DNA from: Gemmatimonadota bacterium
GTDB lineage: Bacteria > Gemmatimonadota > Gemmatimonadetes > Longimicrobiales > Gaopeijiaceae
DNA length: 45,474 nt
Reading direction: 5' to 3'
Assembly: GCA_015664885.1 (NCBI GenBank)
Contig: DQPL01000046.1
Coordinates: 1 to 45,474, forward strand
Part shown: positions 26,395-34,934 of the stretch, one piece after another
Layout of the letters: every line of letters begins with the position of its first letter
Position numbering within the stretch: the stretch's first letter is position 1
The notes under the pieces: model-generated
Database searches by the model: none
The model's input: only the letters and a program-made list of their open reading frames with translations
Told to the model about the DNA's origin: nothing
Program-made: the position numbers and the translations under genes

Positions 26395-28010
26395 CCCAAC
26401 CTCGCCGCCCCCGCGGCCGGATGGCAGAGCTTTCCTTCGATCTACGAGAGCTCCGTGACCGCTTGTACGATGGGGGTGGCGCCGAGCGTATCGCGCGCCA
26501 GCACGCCCAAGGGAAGCTGACCGCGCGTGAGCGAGTCGACCTCTTGCTGGACGACGGGGAGCCCTGGCTCGAGATCGGGCTCCTCGTCGCCTACGACCTC
26601 TACGACGGGGCGGCACCGAGTGCAGGCGTGGTCACCGGCGTCGGACGCGTGTCTGGGCGCGAGGTCGTCATCGTCGCCAACGACGCTACGGTCAAGGCGG
26701 GGTCGTGGTGGCCGGAGACGATCACCAAGATCCTGCGGGCTCAGGAAGTCGCGATGCGCTGTCGTGTCCCGATTCTCTATCTCGTGGATTCGGCCGGCGT
26801 CAATCTCCCTTACCAGGGTGGCGTGTTTCCGGGTCAGTACGGCGCCGCGCGCATCTTCTACTACAACTCCGTGATGCGGCATTATCTGCGCGTGCCCCAG
26901 CTTGCTGCGGTCATGGGGCCGTGCATTGCCGGTGGCGCCTACCTGCCTGCGCTGTCGGACGTAATCCTCATGGTCGAGGGCACGTCGTTCATGGGGCTCG
27001 GTGGGCCCAACCTCGTGAAAGGGGCGACGGGCCAGGTCGTGGGCGCAGAGGAGCTTGGCGGTGCGCGCGTGCACACGGAGGTCAGCGCGGTAGCGCACTA
27101 CATGGTCGAGAGCGACGAGGCGTGTATCGCTCGGCTGCGACAGCTCGTCGCCGAGCTACCGAAGAGCGACGTGGTCACGGTGCGCACCGCAACCCCACCC
27201 AAACGGTTGGCGTACGAGCTCTACGACATCATGCCAGACGATCATCGCCACCCCTACGACACTCGTGCCGTGCTCGAGTGCATCTTGGACGGTGAGGAGC
27301 TCGACGAGTTTCAACCCGGCCACGCGCCGGAGATGATCTGTGGTACGGCGTTCCTCGACGGCCACCCCGTCGGGGTCATCGCCAACGCCCGGGGTATGTT
27401 CAAGAACCCCGACGGTCCCCCGCGGCTCGGTGGCATCGTGTATACCGAGAGCGCGAGAAAGGTGGCGTACTTCATCGAGACCATGAACCGCCACGAGACG
27501 CCGATTCTGTTCATTCAGGATGTCTCAGGCTTCATGGTGGGTACGGAGGCCGAGCACTCCGGAATCATTCGGGCCGGAGCGGAATTCGTGGAAGCGATGG
27601 CCACCGCCACGGTGCCCAAGCTCGTGCTCACCCTCAACCACGCGTCAGGGGCCGGGTACTACGCGATGGCCGGGCAGGGCTTCGATCCGGATTTCATTCT
27701 CTCGCTACCTACGGGCCGCATGGGGGTGATGGAGGGCGAGAGCGCGGTCATGGCGCTCTTCAGCGCCCAGATCGAGCGCCTCAAGGAGGCAGGCGAGCTC
27801 CCCGACGAGGACCTGACCACGCGGATGGACGAGGTCCGGGCAGAGTACGACCGGCAGCTCGACGCCCGCTTCGCGGGAGCCCGTGGGTTCGTGGACGAGA
27901 TCGTCATGCCCGAAGAACTACGGCCGGCGCTGGCACTCTTGCTTCGCACCGCGCTCCACAACCCAGGCCCGCACCTGGGTGCCTTTCAGATCCCGGGCGT
28001 AGCCAAATGA
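26391..28010 (+). CDS. acyl-CoA carboxylase carboxyltransferase (beta) subunit, MCC-like
   Basis: Transfers CO2 from carboxybiotin to an acyl-CoA. 539 residues from GTG 26391 (GTGA overlap); an ATG at 26421 ([15 protein letters not shown]) is an alternative. Both crotonase-fold halves are present. The blocks [17 protein letters not shown] and [11 protein letters not shown] match the methylcrotonyl/geranyl-CoA carboxylase branch (CxAGGAYxPAxSD, VKAATG) rather than propionyl-CoA carboxylase. The second half has [13 protein letters not shown]. No biotin carboxylase/BCCP subunit gene is in the window, so it must come from elsewhere. The exact acyl substrate is inferred. Confidence 0.88.
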   Translation: MTQPRRPRGRMAELSFDLRELRDRLYDGGGAERIARQHAQGKLTARERVDLLLDDGEPWLEIGLLVAYDLYDGAAPSAGVVTGVGRVSGREVVIVANDATVKAGSWWPETITKILRAQEVAMRCRVPILYLVDSAGVNLPYQGGVFPGQYGAARIFYYNSVMRHYLRVPQLAAVMGPCIAGGAYLPALSDVILMVEGTSFMGLGGPNLVKGATGQVVGAEELGGARVHTEVSAVAHYMVESDEACIARLRQLVAELPKSDVVTVRTATPPKRLAYELYDIMPDDHRHPYDTRAVLECILDGEELDEFQPGHAPEMICGTAFLDGHPVGVIANARGMFKNPDGPPRLGGIVYTESARKVAYFIETMNRHETPILFIQDVSGFMVGTEAEHSGIIRAGAEFVEAMATATVPKLVLTLNHASGAGYYAMAGQGFDPDFILSLPTGRMGVMEGESAVMALFSAQIERLKEAGELPDEDLTTRMDEVRAEYDRQLDARFAGARGFVDEIVMPEELRPALALLLRTALHNPGPHLGAFQIPGVAK

Positions 28011-29389
28011 GCGACAACGGTCGCGTCGTGCGCGTCGCCAGTGGACAGGGTTTCTGGGGCGACGATCTCGAGGCGCCCGTGCGCCAAGTCGAGGGCGGAC
28101 CCATCGACTATCTCATGTTGGACTACCTCGCCGAGGTGACCATGTCCATCATGCAGAAGCAGCGCGCTCGCGACCCGAACGCCGGTTATGCTCGGGACTT
28201 CGTGTCGCTGATGCAGCGCATCTTCCCGGCGTGCATCAAGCAAGGGGTGCGGGTCGTCACCAACGCCGGGGGCGTGAACCCCAGGGGCTGCGCCGAGGCG
28301 CTCGCCGAGGCCGGACGTACGGCGGGTGTCGCCGGGCGCGCGACGGTCGGCCTCGTGACCGGTGACGACCTGATGGATCGCCTCGACTCACTTCTCGGGG
28401 AAGGGCACGAGCTGAGACACATGGAGACCGGCGCTCCCCTCTGTGAGGTACGCGAGCGAGTGCAGAGTGCGAATGCCTATATAGGGGCGGCGCCCATTGT
28501 GCGCGCGCTCGAGTTCGGTGCGGATGTGATCGTTACGGGACGCAGCACCGACACGGCGCTCACCTACGGCCCACTGATGCATGAATTCGGATGGGCCGTG
28601 GACGATGTCGACCAGATCGCTGCCGGCGTCGTGGCCGGCCATATCAACGAGTGCGGAGCCCAGTCCACCGGTGGCAACTGCATGATCGACTGGTGGCAGG
28701 TTCCGGACCTCGCGGCGGTCGGTTTCCCGATCGTCGAGGTTGGCGCCGATGGCGCATTCGTGGTGACCAAGCACCACGGCAGCGGCGGTTGGGTCACGCG
28801 AGCTTCGGTGACCGAACAGATCCTCTACGAGATGGGCGATCCCACCACGTACATCACGCCAGACGTGATCGTGGACTTCACCAGCATCCAGCTCGATGAT
28901 CAGGGCGATGACCGCGTTCGTGTTCACGGGATCACGGGCCGGGCCCGAACCGATTTCTTGAAGGTGTCGATCGCGTACTCCGCCGGTTGGAAGGCCACCG
29001 GCACGCTCACCTATTCGTGGCCGGACGCGGCGGCCAAGGCGAAGGCGGCCGATCGAGTTCTGCGCGAGCGTCTGGACCGACTCGGACTACGATTTGACGA
29101 AATGCGCACCGAGTTGGTCGGCTGGGATTCGACGCACGGTGCGCTCGCCGGCGAGCCGCCCGCCGATCTGCCGGAGGTCCAACTTCGCGTCGGCGTGCGA
29201 GCCGATGAGCGCGCGTCTGTCGAGCGATTCACCCGTGAAATCGCACCGCTGGTACTGACCGGGCCACCGTCGGTGACCGGCTTCGCGGGTGGACGCCCTC
29301 GCGTTCAGGAGATCATGGCGTACTGGCCGGCGCTCATCGAGCGTTCGGTGGTCGAACCACACCTGGTCGTCGACGTGAAGGAGGTGTGA
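28007..29389 (+). CDS. AtuA-like acyclic terpene utilisation family protein (DUF1446)
   Basis: Family named from the citronellol/geraniol catabolism cluster of Pseudomonas; its reaction is not established. 460 residues with blocks VVTNAGGVNPRGCAEAL, ADVIVTGRSTDTALTYGPL and VAGHINECGAQSTGGN, which are the conserved glycine-rich and cysteine-bearing parts. The ATG overlaps the carboxyltransferase stop (ATGA). Homologues often sit beside methylcrotonyl- or geranyl-CoA carboxylases, as here, so a role in branched acyl-CoA breakdown is likely. In many proteins the next small domain is fused to it; here that domain is a separate gene. Confidence 0.85.
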   Translation: MSDNGRVVRVASGQGFWGDDLEAPVRQVEGGPIDYLMLDYLAEVTMSIMQKQRARDPNAGYARDFVSLMQRIFPACIKQGVRVVTNAGGVNPRGCAEALAEAGRTAGVAGRATVGLVTGDDLMDRLDSLLGEGHELRHMETGAPLCEVRERVQSANAYIGAAPIVRALEFGADVIVTGRSTDTALTYGPLMHEFGWAVDDVDQIAAGVVAGHINECGAQSTGGNCMIDWWQVPDLAAVGFPIVEVGADGAFVVTKHHGSGGWVTRASVTEQILYEMGDPTTYITPDVIVDFTSIQLDDQGDDRVRVHGITGRARTDFLKVSIAYSAGWKATGTLTYSWPDAAAKAKAADRVLRERLDRLGLRFDEMRTELVGWDSTHGALAGEPPADLPEVQLRVGVRADERASVERFTREIAPLVLTGPPSVTGFAGGRPRVQEIMAYWPALIERSVVEPHLVVDVKEV

Positions 29390-29790
29390 CACCCATGGCT
29401 CGAGTTCAGCTGGTGCACGTCGCGCACACTCGCTCAGGCGACAAAGGTGACACCGCCAACGTGGGAGTGATCGCCTATGACTCCGAGCACTATGATCTGC
29501 TTTGTAGTCAGCTCACGGCCGACCGTGTGAAGGCCCACTTCGGATCGATGGTACGCGGCGACGTCGAACGGTTCGAGCTTCCCAACTTGGGGGCGCTCAA
29601 CTTCCTTTTGCACGGTGCTCTGGGAGGTGGCGGCACCATGTCGCTCATGAACGATGCGCAAGGAAAGGTGTTCAGTACGGCACTGTTGAGAATTGAGATC
29701 GAAGTCCCCGATGAAGTCGCGCACGCCGTGCAGGGGCGGGGCCGCATGCCGGCTGACGGGGCAATGCGAAGAAGCGAGCGTACGCCGTGA
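29386..29790 (+). CDS. AtuA C-terminal ferredoxin-like-fold domain protein
   Basis: 134 residues. GTG 29386 overlaps the previous stop (GTGA); ATG 29395 is an alternative that starts MARVQLVHVAHTRSGDKGD. The sequence AHTRSGDKGDTANVGVIAY and the later LMNDAQGKVFSTALL match the domain that follows AtuA-type proteins. It probably forms a complex with the 460-residue AtuA-like protein encoded just before it. Function unknown beyond that association. Confidence 0.8.
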   Translation: MTPMARVQLVHVAHTRSGDKGDTANVGVIAYDSEHYDLLCSQLTADRVKAHFGSMVRGDVERFELPNLGALNFLLHGALGGGGTMSLMNDAQGKVFSTALLRIEIEVPDEVAHAVQGRGRMPADGAMRRSERTP

Positions 29791-30560
29791 ACGCGTTCCC
29801 AGTTCTGCCATACACCGTCGACAACGGCATCGTGACGCTCACGCTCAACCGACCGGACAAGCGTAACGCGCTCAACCAGGCCATGGTCAAATCGCTCAAG
29901 GCGTTTCTCGCGCGCGCGGCGGATGATCCGGCGGCGACGGTGGTGGTGATCACCGGACGGGGGAAGGACTTTTGCGCCGGGGCGGACCTCGCGGAGCTCG
30001 AGCAGATGGTCACGCTGGGTCAGGAAGAGAATCTTGAAGACGCGCTCTCGCTCGGTGAGCTCTTCATCCAGATTCGGCGGCACCCGCTGCCGGTGATCGC
30101 GCTGGTAAAGGGGCGTGCACTCGCGGGCGGCTGCGGGTTGGCTACCGCGTGCGACATCGTGATCGCGCGCGACGACGCGGAGTTCGGCTATCCGGAGATC
30201 CACCTCGGCTTCGTGCCCGCGATGGTGATGGCGATCCTCCGCCGGAAAGTGCCGGAGGTGCAGGCCTTCGAGCTGGTCACCAAAGGCGATCGCATCTCTG
30301 CCCAGGAGGCGAAGGACATCGGGATCGTGACCCGAGTATTTCCTGCGTTCACCCACACGGAGAACGTGAAGCAGTACCTGCAGGTGTTCGGCCAGAAGTC
30401 TCGCGCCGCACTCATCCGCACCAAGAAGCTTCTCTACGATCTCGACGGTATGGACTTCGAGTCCGGCATCCGCCGCGGTGCCGAAGTCAACGTGGAAGCG
30501 CGCATGAGCGAGGAGTGCCGTGACGGCGTTCGGCGCTTCCTAGAGAAATCGGAAGACTGA
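29787..30560 (+). CDS. enoyl-CoA hydratase/isomerase family protein, methylglutaconyl-CoA-hydratase-like
   Basis: Crotonase of 257 residues starting with GTG (GTGA overlap). Oxyanion and CoA blocks are KDFCAGADLAEL and KGRALAGGCGLATACDIVIA; the catalytic-region block is FGYPEIHLGFVPAMV. GFVPAMV followed by ILRR and AFELVTKG resembles the 3-methylglutaconyl-CoA hydratases (LiuC/AtuE type), which would fit the MCC-like carboxyltransferase upstream. The glutamate often found in the GGGxE position is absent (GGCGLA), leaving Glu of YPE as the acid/base. Specific substrate is inference. Confidence 0.85.
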   Translation: MNAFPVLPYTVDNGIVTLTLNRPDKRNALNQAMVKSLKAFLARAADDPAATVVVITGRGKDFCAGADLAELEQMVTLGQEENLEDALSLGELFIQIRRHPLPVIALVKGRALAGGCGLATACDIVIARDDAEFGYPEIHLGFVPAMVMAILRRKVPEVQAFELVTKGDRISAQEAKDIGIVTRVFPAFTHTENVKQYLQVFGQKSRAALIRTKKLLYDLDGMDFESGIRRGAEVNVEARMSEECRDGVRRFLEKSED

Positions 30561-30800
30561 GTGTCTCTCTTCCTTAGCCGGTCGAGCAAGCCCAGTCACA
30601 TGCTCGAGTGGAAGGTGCGCGTATTCACGGTGGGTGCGGCCATGGCGCTGATGGGCATCTTTCTGGAGCAGCGCTGGCTGACGGGTGCGGCGATTGCGGT
30701 CTTGGTCGCCGGTGCGCTGCTGCGCTTCCCGTTTTCATCGGATGCTGCGGAGGGCGGTGAACCAGGATCGACGGAGGAAGAGGGCGACGCCGAGGACTGA
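30561..30800 (+). CDS. small membrane protein, function unknown
   Basis: 79 residues from a GTG that follows the hydratase stop with no gap. Two closely spaced hydrophobic segments (about 22-36 and 40-56) are followed by an acidic, Glu/Asp-rich tail (GGEPGSTEEEGDAED). I do not recognise a family. The tight junction suggests co-translation with the hydratase. It could be an inner-membrane anchor or a stress-type small protein; no direct evidence for either. Confidence 0.6.
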   Translation: MSLFLSRSSKPSHMLEWKVRVFTVGAAMALMGIFLEQRWLTGAAIAVLVAGALLRFPFSSDAAEGGEPGSTEEEGDAED

Positions 30801-31130
30801 TCCTGGCAGTACCGCAGCTGACTTGGGCACAGATCGGCGGACCTAGCGTTGCACGATCCTGACATCTCCCTGACACACCAGCAACCGCGCCGCTCAATGG
30901 AGTGTCCGACCCAATCCGCGTAGGTGTGCATGCACGGGCGGATTTCACCTGGGCCAACGAATTGCGCCGGTCTGCCACTCTCAAGCTCGATGCCGTCGAA
31001 CGGTACGCGCGGGCACGGGGATGCCGACGGTCCGCGCTTCTTCGTTACTTTGGAGAGGCGTCGCCGCGTACATGTCATGCTTGCGACCGCCGCCATCCCA
31101 CGTGAACACACCTCCCATCAACGAGCTTCC
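30801..31130. other. 330-base interval between the small membrane protein and the acyl-CoA dehydrogenase
   Basis: The first about 100 bases show no gene. From 30902 a short frame holds a RecQ-type zinc-domain relic (separate entry). Within it AATCCGC 30913-30919 pairs with GCGGATT 30938-30944 around the palindrome GTGCATGCAC 30926-30935, a possible hairpin. The promoter of the dehydrogenase, if it has its own, must lie here; I see no clear one. Confidence 0.5.
30902..31105 (+). pseudogene. relic of the RecQ helicase zinc-binding domain
   Basis: A 67-codon frame whose second half reads KLDAVERYARARGCRRSAL, then LRYFGEASPRTCHACDRR. RecQ zinc domains have C-x16-C-x2-C-x2-C (E. coli: TCRRLVLLNYFGE...PCGNCDIC). 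Here Cys41, Cys58 and Cys61 keep exactly x16 and x2, but the fourth ligand is Arg64. The helicase domains, the rest of the RecQ C-terminal domain and HRDC are all missing, and the first 25 residues are unlike RecQ. The likeliest reading is a decayed fragment left by deletion of a recQ gene. A very small zinc protein with another fourth ligand (His65 is next) is possible. Confidence 0.65.
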
Positions 31131-32402
31131 ATGCATCGCTACCTCAACTCGGACCACGTAGCCTTACAGGCGCGGGTACGCCGTTTTGGGGAGAACGCGA
31201 TCGCTCCGGTGGCTCGAGAGCTCGACGAGACCGCAGAGTTCCCGTGGGAGAACGCCAAGTTGATGGCCGAGATGGGGCTCTTCGGAGTTCCCGTGCCCAA
31301 GGAGCTGGGTGGCCTCGGCCTCGACTACTTGAGCTACATCCTGGTAGTGGAGGAACTGGCCAAGTTCGACGCCAGCCACTCGATCACGGTCTCCGCGCAC
31401 ACGACCCTGGGCACCTCACCGATCGTGGCCTTTGGCACCGAGGACCAGAAGAGGGAGTTCATACCGCCGTTGGCCAGCGGTGAAGTGCTCGGCGGTTTTG
31501 GGCTCACCGAACCGGGGGCGGGCTCGGACTCGGGAAGCACGCGGACCCGGGCCGTGCGTGAGGCGGGTGGCTACCGCCTGAACGGATCGAAGATCTTCAT
31601 CACCCATGCGGGTGTGGGTGAGATTTTTGTGGCGACGGCGGTTACGGACCCTGACATGGGACGTCGGGGCATTTCGAGCTTCATCGTCTGCAAACCGACC
31701 GTGGACCTTGCGCGGGCAGAGGCGGTGGGCTGGGGCCACCGGCCGGACTTGCCGTTTTCGCAGGGCCTGAGCGCGGGGGAGCAAGAGGACAAGATGGGCT
31801 GGAGGGCTTCGGATACGCGCGAGTTACTTTTCTCCGACGTGCTCGTGCCGGTGGAACAGCGTCTGGGTGAAGAAGGGCTTGGTTTCATCAACTTCATGAA
31901 GACGCTCGATGCCGGACGTATCGGAGTAGCCGCGCTCAGCCTCGGCCTGGCCGACGGCGCGTTCCAGACCGCTTTGCGCTACGTGAACCAACGGCAGCAA
32001 TTCGGCCGTAAGGTTTGGGAATTCCAACAGGTTCAGTTCCGGCTCTCGGATATGGCCACGGAGATCGAGGCTGGAAGGCATCTCGTATACCACGCTGCCT
32101 GGTTGAAGGACCGTGGCGCTGCGTTCTCGAAAGAAGCGGCCATGGCGAAGCTGTACTGTTCCGAACTCGCCATGCGTGCCACGTTGGGCGCCATCCAAGT
32201 AATGGGTGGTGCCGGATACACGAGTGACTACCCCGTTGAGCGCATGATGCGCGACGCTAAGATCTGCGAGATCGGCGAGGGTACGAGTGAAATTCAACGG
32301 TTGGTGATCGGTAGGCACATCGTTGCCGAGCTGATGACGGACCGAATCGAAGAACCATCCCTGGCGAGCTCACGAGAGCCCGTGGGGGCGGAAACAGACT
32401 AA
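31131..32402 (+). CDS. acyl-CoA dehydrogenase
   Basis: FAD enzyme oxidising an acyl-CoA to the 2-enoyl-CoA and passing electrons to ETF. 423 residues, starting MHRYLNSDHVALQARVRRFGE. Blocks are FGLTEPGAGSDSGSTRT (FAD/substrate loop), VNQRQQFGRKVWEFQQVQF and QVMGGAGYTSDYPVERMMRDAKICEIGEGTSEIQR-type C-terminus (VMGGAGYTSDYPVER, then EGTSEIQR). It is larger than the usual about 385 because of an insertion near 205-240 (WGHRPDLPFSQGLSAGEQ). As the last gene of the mutase/carboxylase region it could act on isovaleryl- or isobutyryl-CoA; that is inference. Confidence 0.93.
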   Translation: MHRYLNSDHVALQARVRRFGENAIAPVARELDETAEFPWENAKLMAEMGLFGVPVPKELGGLGLDYLSYILVVEELAKFDASHSITVSAHTTLGTSPIVAFGTEDQKREFIPPLASGEVLGGFGLTEPGAGSDSGSTRTRAVREAGGYRLNGSKIFITHAGVGEIFVATAVTDPDMGRRGISSFIVCKPTVDLARAEAVGWGHRPDLPFSQGLSAGEQEDKMGWRASDTRELLFSDVLVPVEQRLGEEGLGFINFMKTLDAGRIGVAALSLGLADGAFQTALRYVNQRQQFGRKVWEFQQVQFRLSDMATEIEAGRHLVYHAAWLKDRGAAFSKEAAMAKLYCSELAMRATLGAIQVMGGAGYTSDYPVERMMRDAKICEIGEGTSEIQRLVIGRHIVAELMTDRIEEPSLASSREPVGAETD

Positions 32403-32593
32403 CAGTTCGACCCGCAGCGGTAGGGGGCCGGCGCAGCCTCGGGAGGAGCCCGAGAACGCCGACGCCACCGCGCCCGGGATGCCGAGGGCCAGACGGTCGC
32501 CGGACTCGCTCACCAGACCGAGGTGGGAGGGTTCGGGACGCGGACGGCACCGGTTCGGGAGACGCGGATCGACAGAAACAACGGAGTATTATT
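32403..32593. other. intergenic region between acyl-CoA dehydrogenase and RNase G
   Basis: 191 GC-rich bases without a gene. CTCGGG 32438-32443 and CCCGAG 32449-32454 form a 6-bp hairpin without a U tract, so it is at best a weak terminator. The end is AT-rich (TATTAT at 32588-32593, directly before the rng TTG) and could be a -10 element, but no good -35 stands 17 bases upstream. Confidence 0.4.
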
Positions 32594-34156
32594 TTGAGGA
32601 GAGAAATCCTCTTGAGCGCGACCCCGCAAGAGTCATGGGTGGCGCTCCTGGAAGACCAGCAGTTGGTCCAGGTCATGCTGGACCGTCCCGATCAGGGGCG
32701 ATCGCTCGGCGACATCTTCATAGGCAAGGTCGAAGCAGTGCTTCCGGGCATCCAAGCGGCCTTCGTCGACATTGGGGCCGAGAAGGCCGGCTTCCTTCAC
32801 GTCTCGGACCTGAACTACGGCGACGACGAAGACCCGGACGCCGAGAATGGGGATGGGGACGGTAACGATCGAGGCCGTGGACGCGGTCGCCGACGCCCGA
32901 AGAAGTACCCCCCGATCCAGGAAAACGTCCAGAAGGGCCAGAGCATCCTAGTGCAGGTCACCAAAGAGCCGATCAGCACCAAGGGATCGCGCCTGACCGC
33001 GCAGGTTTCGTTGCCGGGCCGCTTTATGGTGTACATGCCCTATACGTCACACGTGGGAGTGAGCAGAAAGATCGAGGGGCGTGACCAGCGCTCGAAACTG
33101 CGCAAGATGGCGAAGCAGATCGTGAAACCGGGAAGCGGCGGCATGATCGTGCGAACCGTCGGCGAAGAGGTCACCCAGAAGAAGCTGGCCCGAGAGTACA
33201 AGCTGTTGCACGAGAGCTGGACCAAGATCCAGAACCGCGCCAAGGGCCGGAAAGCTCCAGCTTCGGTACACCGCGAGGCGCAGTTGATCAGCGGCGTGAT
33301 CCGCGACCTGTTCAGCGACAAGTTCGACGCGGTCCGGATCGATTCGGAGCCGATGTACAACGAGGTGCTGGAATACGTCAAGAGCGTGGATCCCGACCTT
33401 CAGGGTCGCATCCACCTGCACTCGGGTCCCGAACCCCTCTTCGACCAATTCGGGATCGAGGAAGAGATTCAGCGGGCGTTCCAGCGTAGCGTGCACCTCA
33501 AGTCCGGGGGGCACATCGTGATCGAGCCGACTGAGGCGCTGGTCTCGGTCGACGTGAACACAGGCCGCTTCACCGGGAAGGGCAAGAAGGACCCCGACGA
33601 GACGATCCTGAGGACGAACCTGGAGGCTGCGCGGGAGATCGCGAAGCAACTCCGACTTCGGGACATCGGCGGTATCATCGTCGCCGACTTCATCGACATG
33701 GAGTCCCAGGCCCACCGCGACCAGGTCTTGAACGAGTTACGTACACAATTGGGGAAGGACCGAGCTCGCACGAAGGCGTTCAGGGTCTCCGATCTAGGCT
33801 TGATCGAGATGACGCGACAACGCGTGCGCCCCTCGCTCTATCAGTCCTTGACGTCCGAATGCACGTTGTGCGGTGGGATGGGGCGGGTCTACACACCTGC
33901 GACCGTGGTTCGCCGGATCGAGCGCTCGCTGCGCCGGGCGGCATCCTCCAAGCAGGAGAAGCAGATCGTCGTGCGAGTACACCCTGAGGTGGCGCTGAGG
34001 GTGATCGAGGAGGAACCAGGGCTGTTGAAGAGGCTGCGCAACCGGACTCGCCTGCGACTCGATCTACGCGACGACCCCCTCATGAGGCTCGATGAGTTCA
34101 GATTGCTGTCCGGCCCCGCCGAGACCGACGTCACCAACAAGTACGTGGCGGCCTGA
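32594..34156 (+). CDS. rng: ribonuclease E/G family endoribonuclease (RNase G)
   Basis: Single-strand endoribonuclease for rRNA maturation and mRNA decay. 520 residues, RNase G size with no long RNase E tail. An S1 domain (about 36-140) is interrupted by a low-complexity acidic-then-arginine insert (about 76-104). Catalytic metal ligands are Asp320 (VSVDVNTG) and Asp365 (VADFIDM); the zinc-link CxxC is Cys423/Cys426 (ECTLCGGMG). TTG at 32594 keeps the conserved opening MRREILLSATPQES, with CGGAG about 9 bases upstream; a TTG at 32612 would lose it. It precedes rplU-rpmA, a common order. Confidence 0.93.
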   Translation: MRREILLSATPQESWVALLEDQQLVQVMLDRPDQGRSLGDIFIGKVEAVLPGIQAAFVDIGAEKAGFLHVSDLNYGDDEDPDAENGDGDGNDRGRGRGRRRPKKYPPIQENVQKGQSILVQVTKEPISTKGSRLTAQVSLPGRFMVYMPYTSHVGVSRKIEGRDQRSKLRKMAKQIVKPGSGGMIVRTVGEEVTQKKLAREYKLLHESWTKIQNRAKGRKAPASVHREAQLISGVIRDLFSDKFDAVRIDSEPMYNEVLEYVKSVDPDLQGRIHLHSGPEPLFDQFGIEEEIQRAFQRSVHLKSGGHIVIEPTEALVSVDVNTGRFTGKGKKDPDETILRTNLEAAREIAKQLRLRDIGGIIVADFIDMESQAHRDQVLNELRTQLGKDRARTKAFRVSDLGLIEMTRQRVRPSLYQSLTSECTLCGGMGRVYTPATVVRRIERSLRRAASSKQEKQIVVRVHPEVALRVIEEEPGLLKRLRNRTRLRLDLRDDPLMRLDEFRLLSGPAETDVTNKYVAA

Positions 34157-34270
34157 CCACGGGCCCGACCGCGCGAATTCTGGCGGCGACGTCTTGACCG
34201 CATTCCTGATCGGATCGACATTTACAGGCTCTGCATCAAAAAAAGCCGAGAAGGCACTCAGGAAGTCACT

Positions 34271-34588
34271 ATGTACGCTGTATTCCAGACGGGCGGTAAG
34301 CAGTTTCGGGTCGAAGCAGGCGTCCGCCTTCGCATTCCCTCGCTCGATATCGAGCCTGGGGGTACGGTCACGTTCGACAACGTCCTGCTTGCCGGCGACG
34401 GTGAGCAGAACATCCTGGTGGGCACGCCCACCGTGGATGGGGCCTGGGTGAAGGCGGAAGTGATCCGCCACGGACGTGCCGACAAGATCATCGTCTTCAA
34501 GCGTAAGCGCCGCAAAGGCTACAGGAAGAAGCAAGGCCACCGGCAAAACTTCACGGAGATCAAGATCGAGGAAATCGCGCTCGCATAG
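34271..34588 (+). CDS. rplU: 50S ribosomal protein L21
   Basis: Large-subunit ribosomal protein. 105 residues opening [17 protein letters not shown]; the C-terminal basic block [17 protein letters not shown] is the L21 signature. An AGGAAGTCACT stands before the ATG. The 114 bases upstream contain TTGACC (34194-34199) with a GACATT 17 bases downstream, a weak promoter candidate. Directly after the stop is a GC hairpin (GCGCGCC-TCC-GGCGCGC, 34588-34604) without a U tract. Confidence 0.98.
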   Translation: MYAVFQTGGKQFRVEAGVRLRIPSLDIEPGGTVTFDNVLLAGDGEQNILVGTPTVDGAWVKAEVIRHGRADKIIVFKRKRRKGYRKKQGHRQNFTEIKIEEIALA

Positions 34589-34604
34589 CGCGCCTCCGGC
34601 GCGC
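34588..34604 (+). repeat. GC hairpin between rplU and rpmA
   Basis: Seven perfect base pairs around a TCC loop starting at the last base of the rplU stop. No U tract follows and rpmA lies 44 bases downstream, so it is more likely an mRNA processing/stability structure than a terminator. GCTCGCATAG at 34579-34588, the end of rplU, is repeated at 34624-34633. Confidence 0.5.
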
Positions 34605-34647
34605 CCGTGCGCTTCTCGAACCAGCTCGCATAGACGGGTAGGACCTC

Positions 34648-34914
34648 ATGGCACATAAGAAAGGGGTAGGCTCCAGCCGCAACGGTCGTGACAGCAACGC
34701 GCAGCGCTTAGGAGTGAAGCGCTTCGGGGGGCAGGAAGTCACCGCTGGCTCCATTTTGGTGCGCCAGCGCGGCACGCGCATTCATCCCGGCCGCAACGTC
34801 GGCCGCGGTAGCGACGACACGCTGTATTCGCGCGTCGACGGCATCGTGACATACGAGCGCATGCGCGCTCGGAAGGTCGTATCGGTTTACCCGTCGGGCT
34901 CCACGGCTGAATAG
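34648..34914 (+). CDS. rpmA: 50S ribosomal protein L27
   Basis: Ribosomal protein whose N-terminus reaches the peptidyl-transferase centre. 88 residues, starting [20 protein letters not shown], followed by [20 protein letters not shown] and [10 protein letters not shown]. It begins directly with MAHKKG, so it lacks the cleaved N-terminal extension seen in Firmicutes L27. GTAGGAC precedes the ATG. A strong hairpin terminator follows. Confidence 0.98.
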   Translation: MAHKKGVGSSRNGRDSNAQRLGVKRFGGQEVTAGSILVRQRGTRIHPGRNVGRGSDDTLYSRVDGIVTYERMRARKVVSVYPSGSTAE

Positions 34915-34934
34915 TTCTGCCAGCCGCGAATAGG

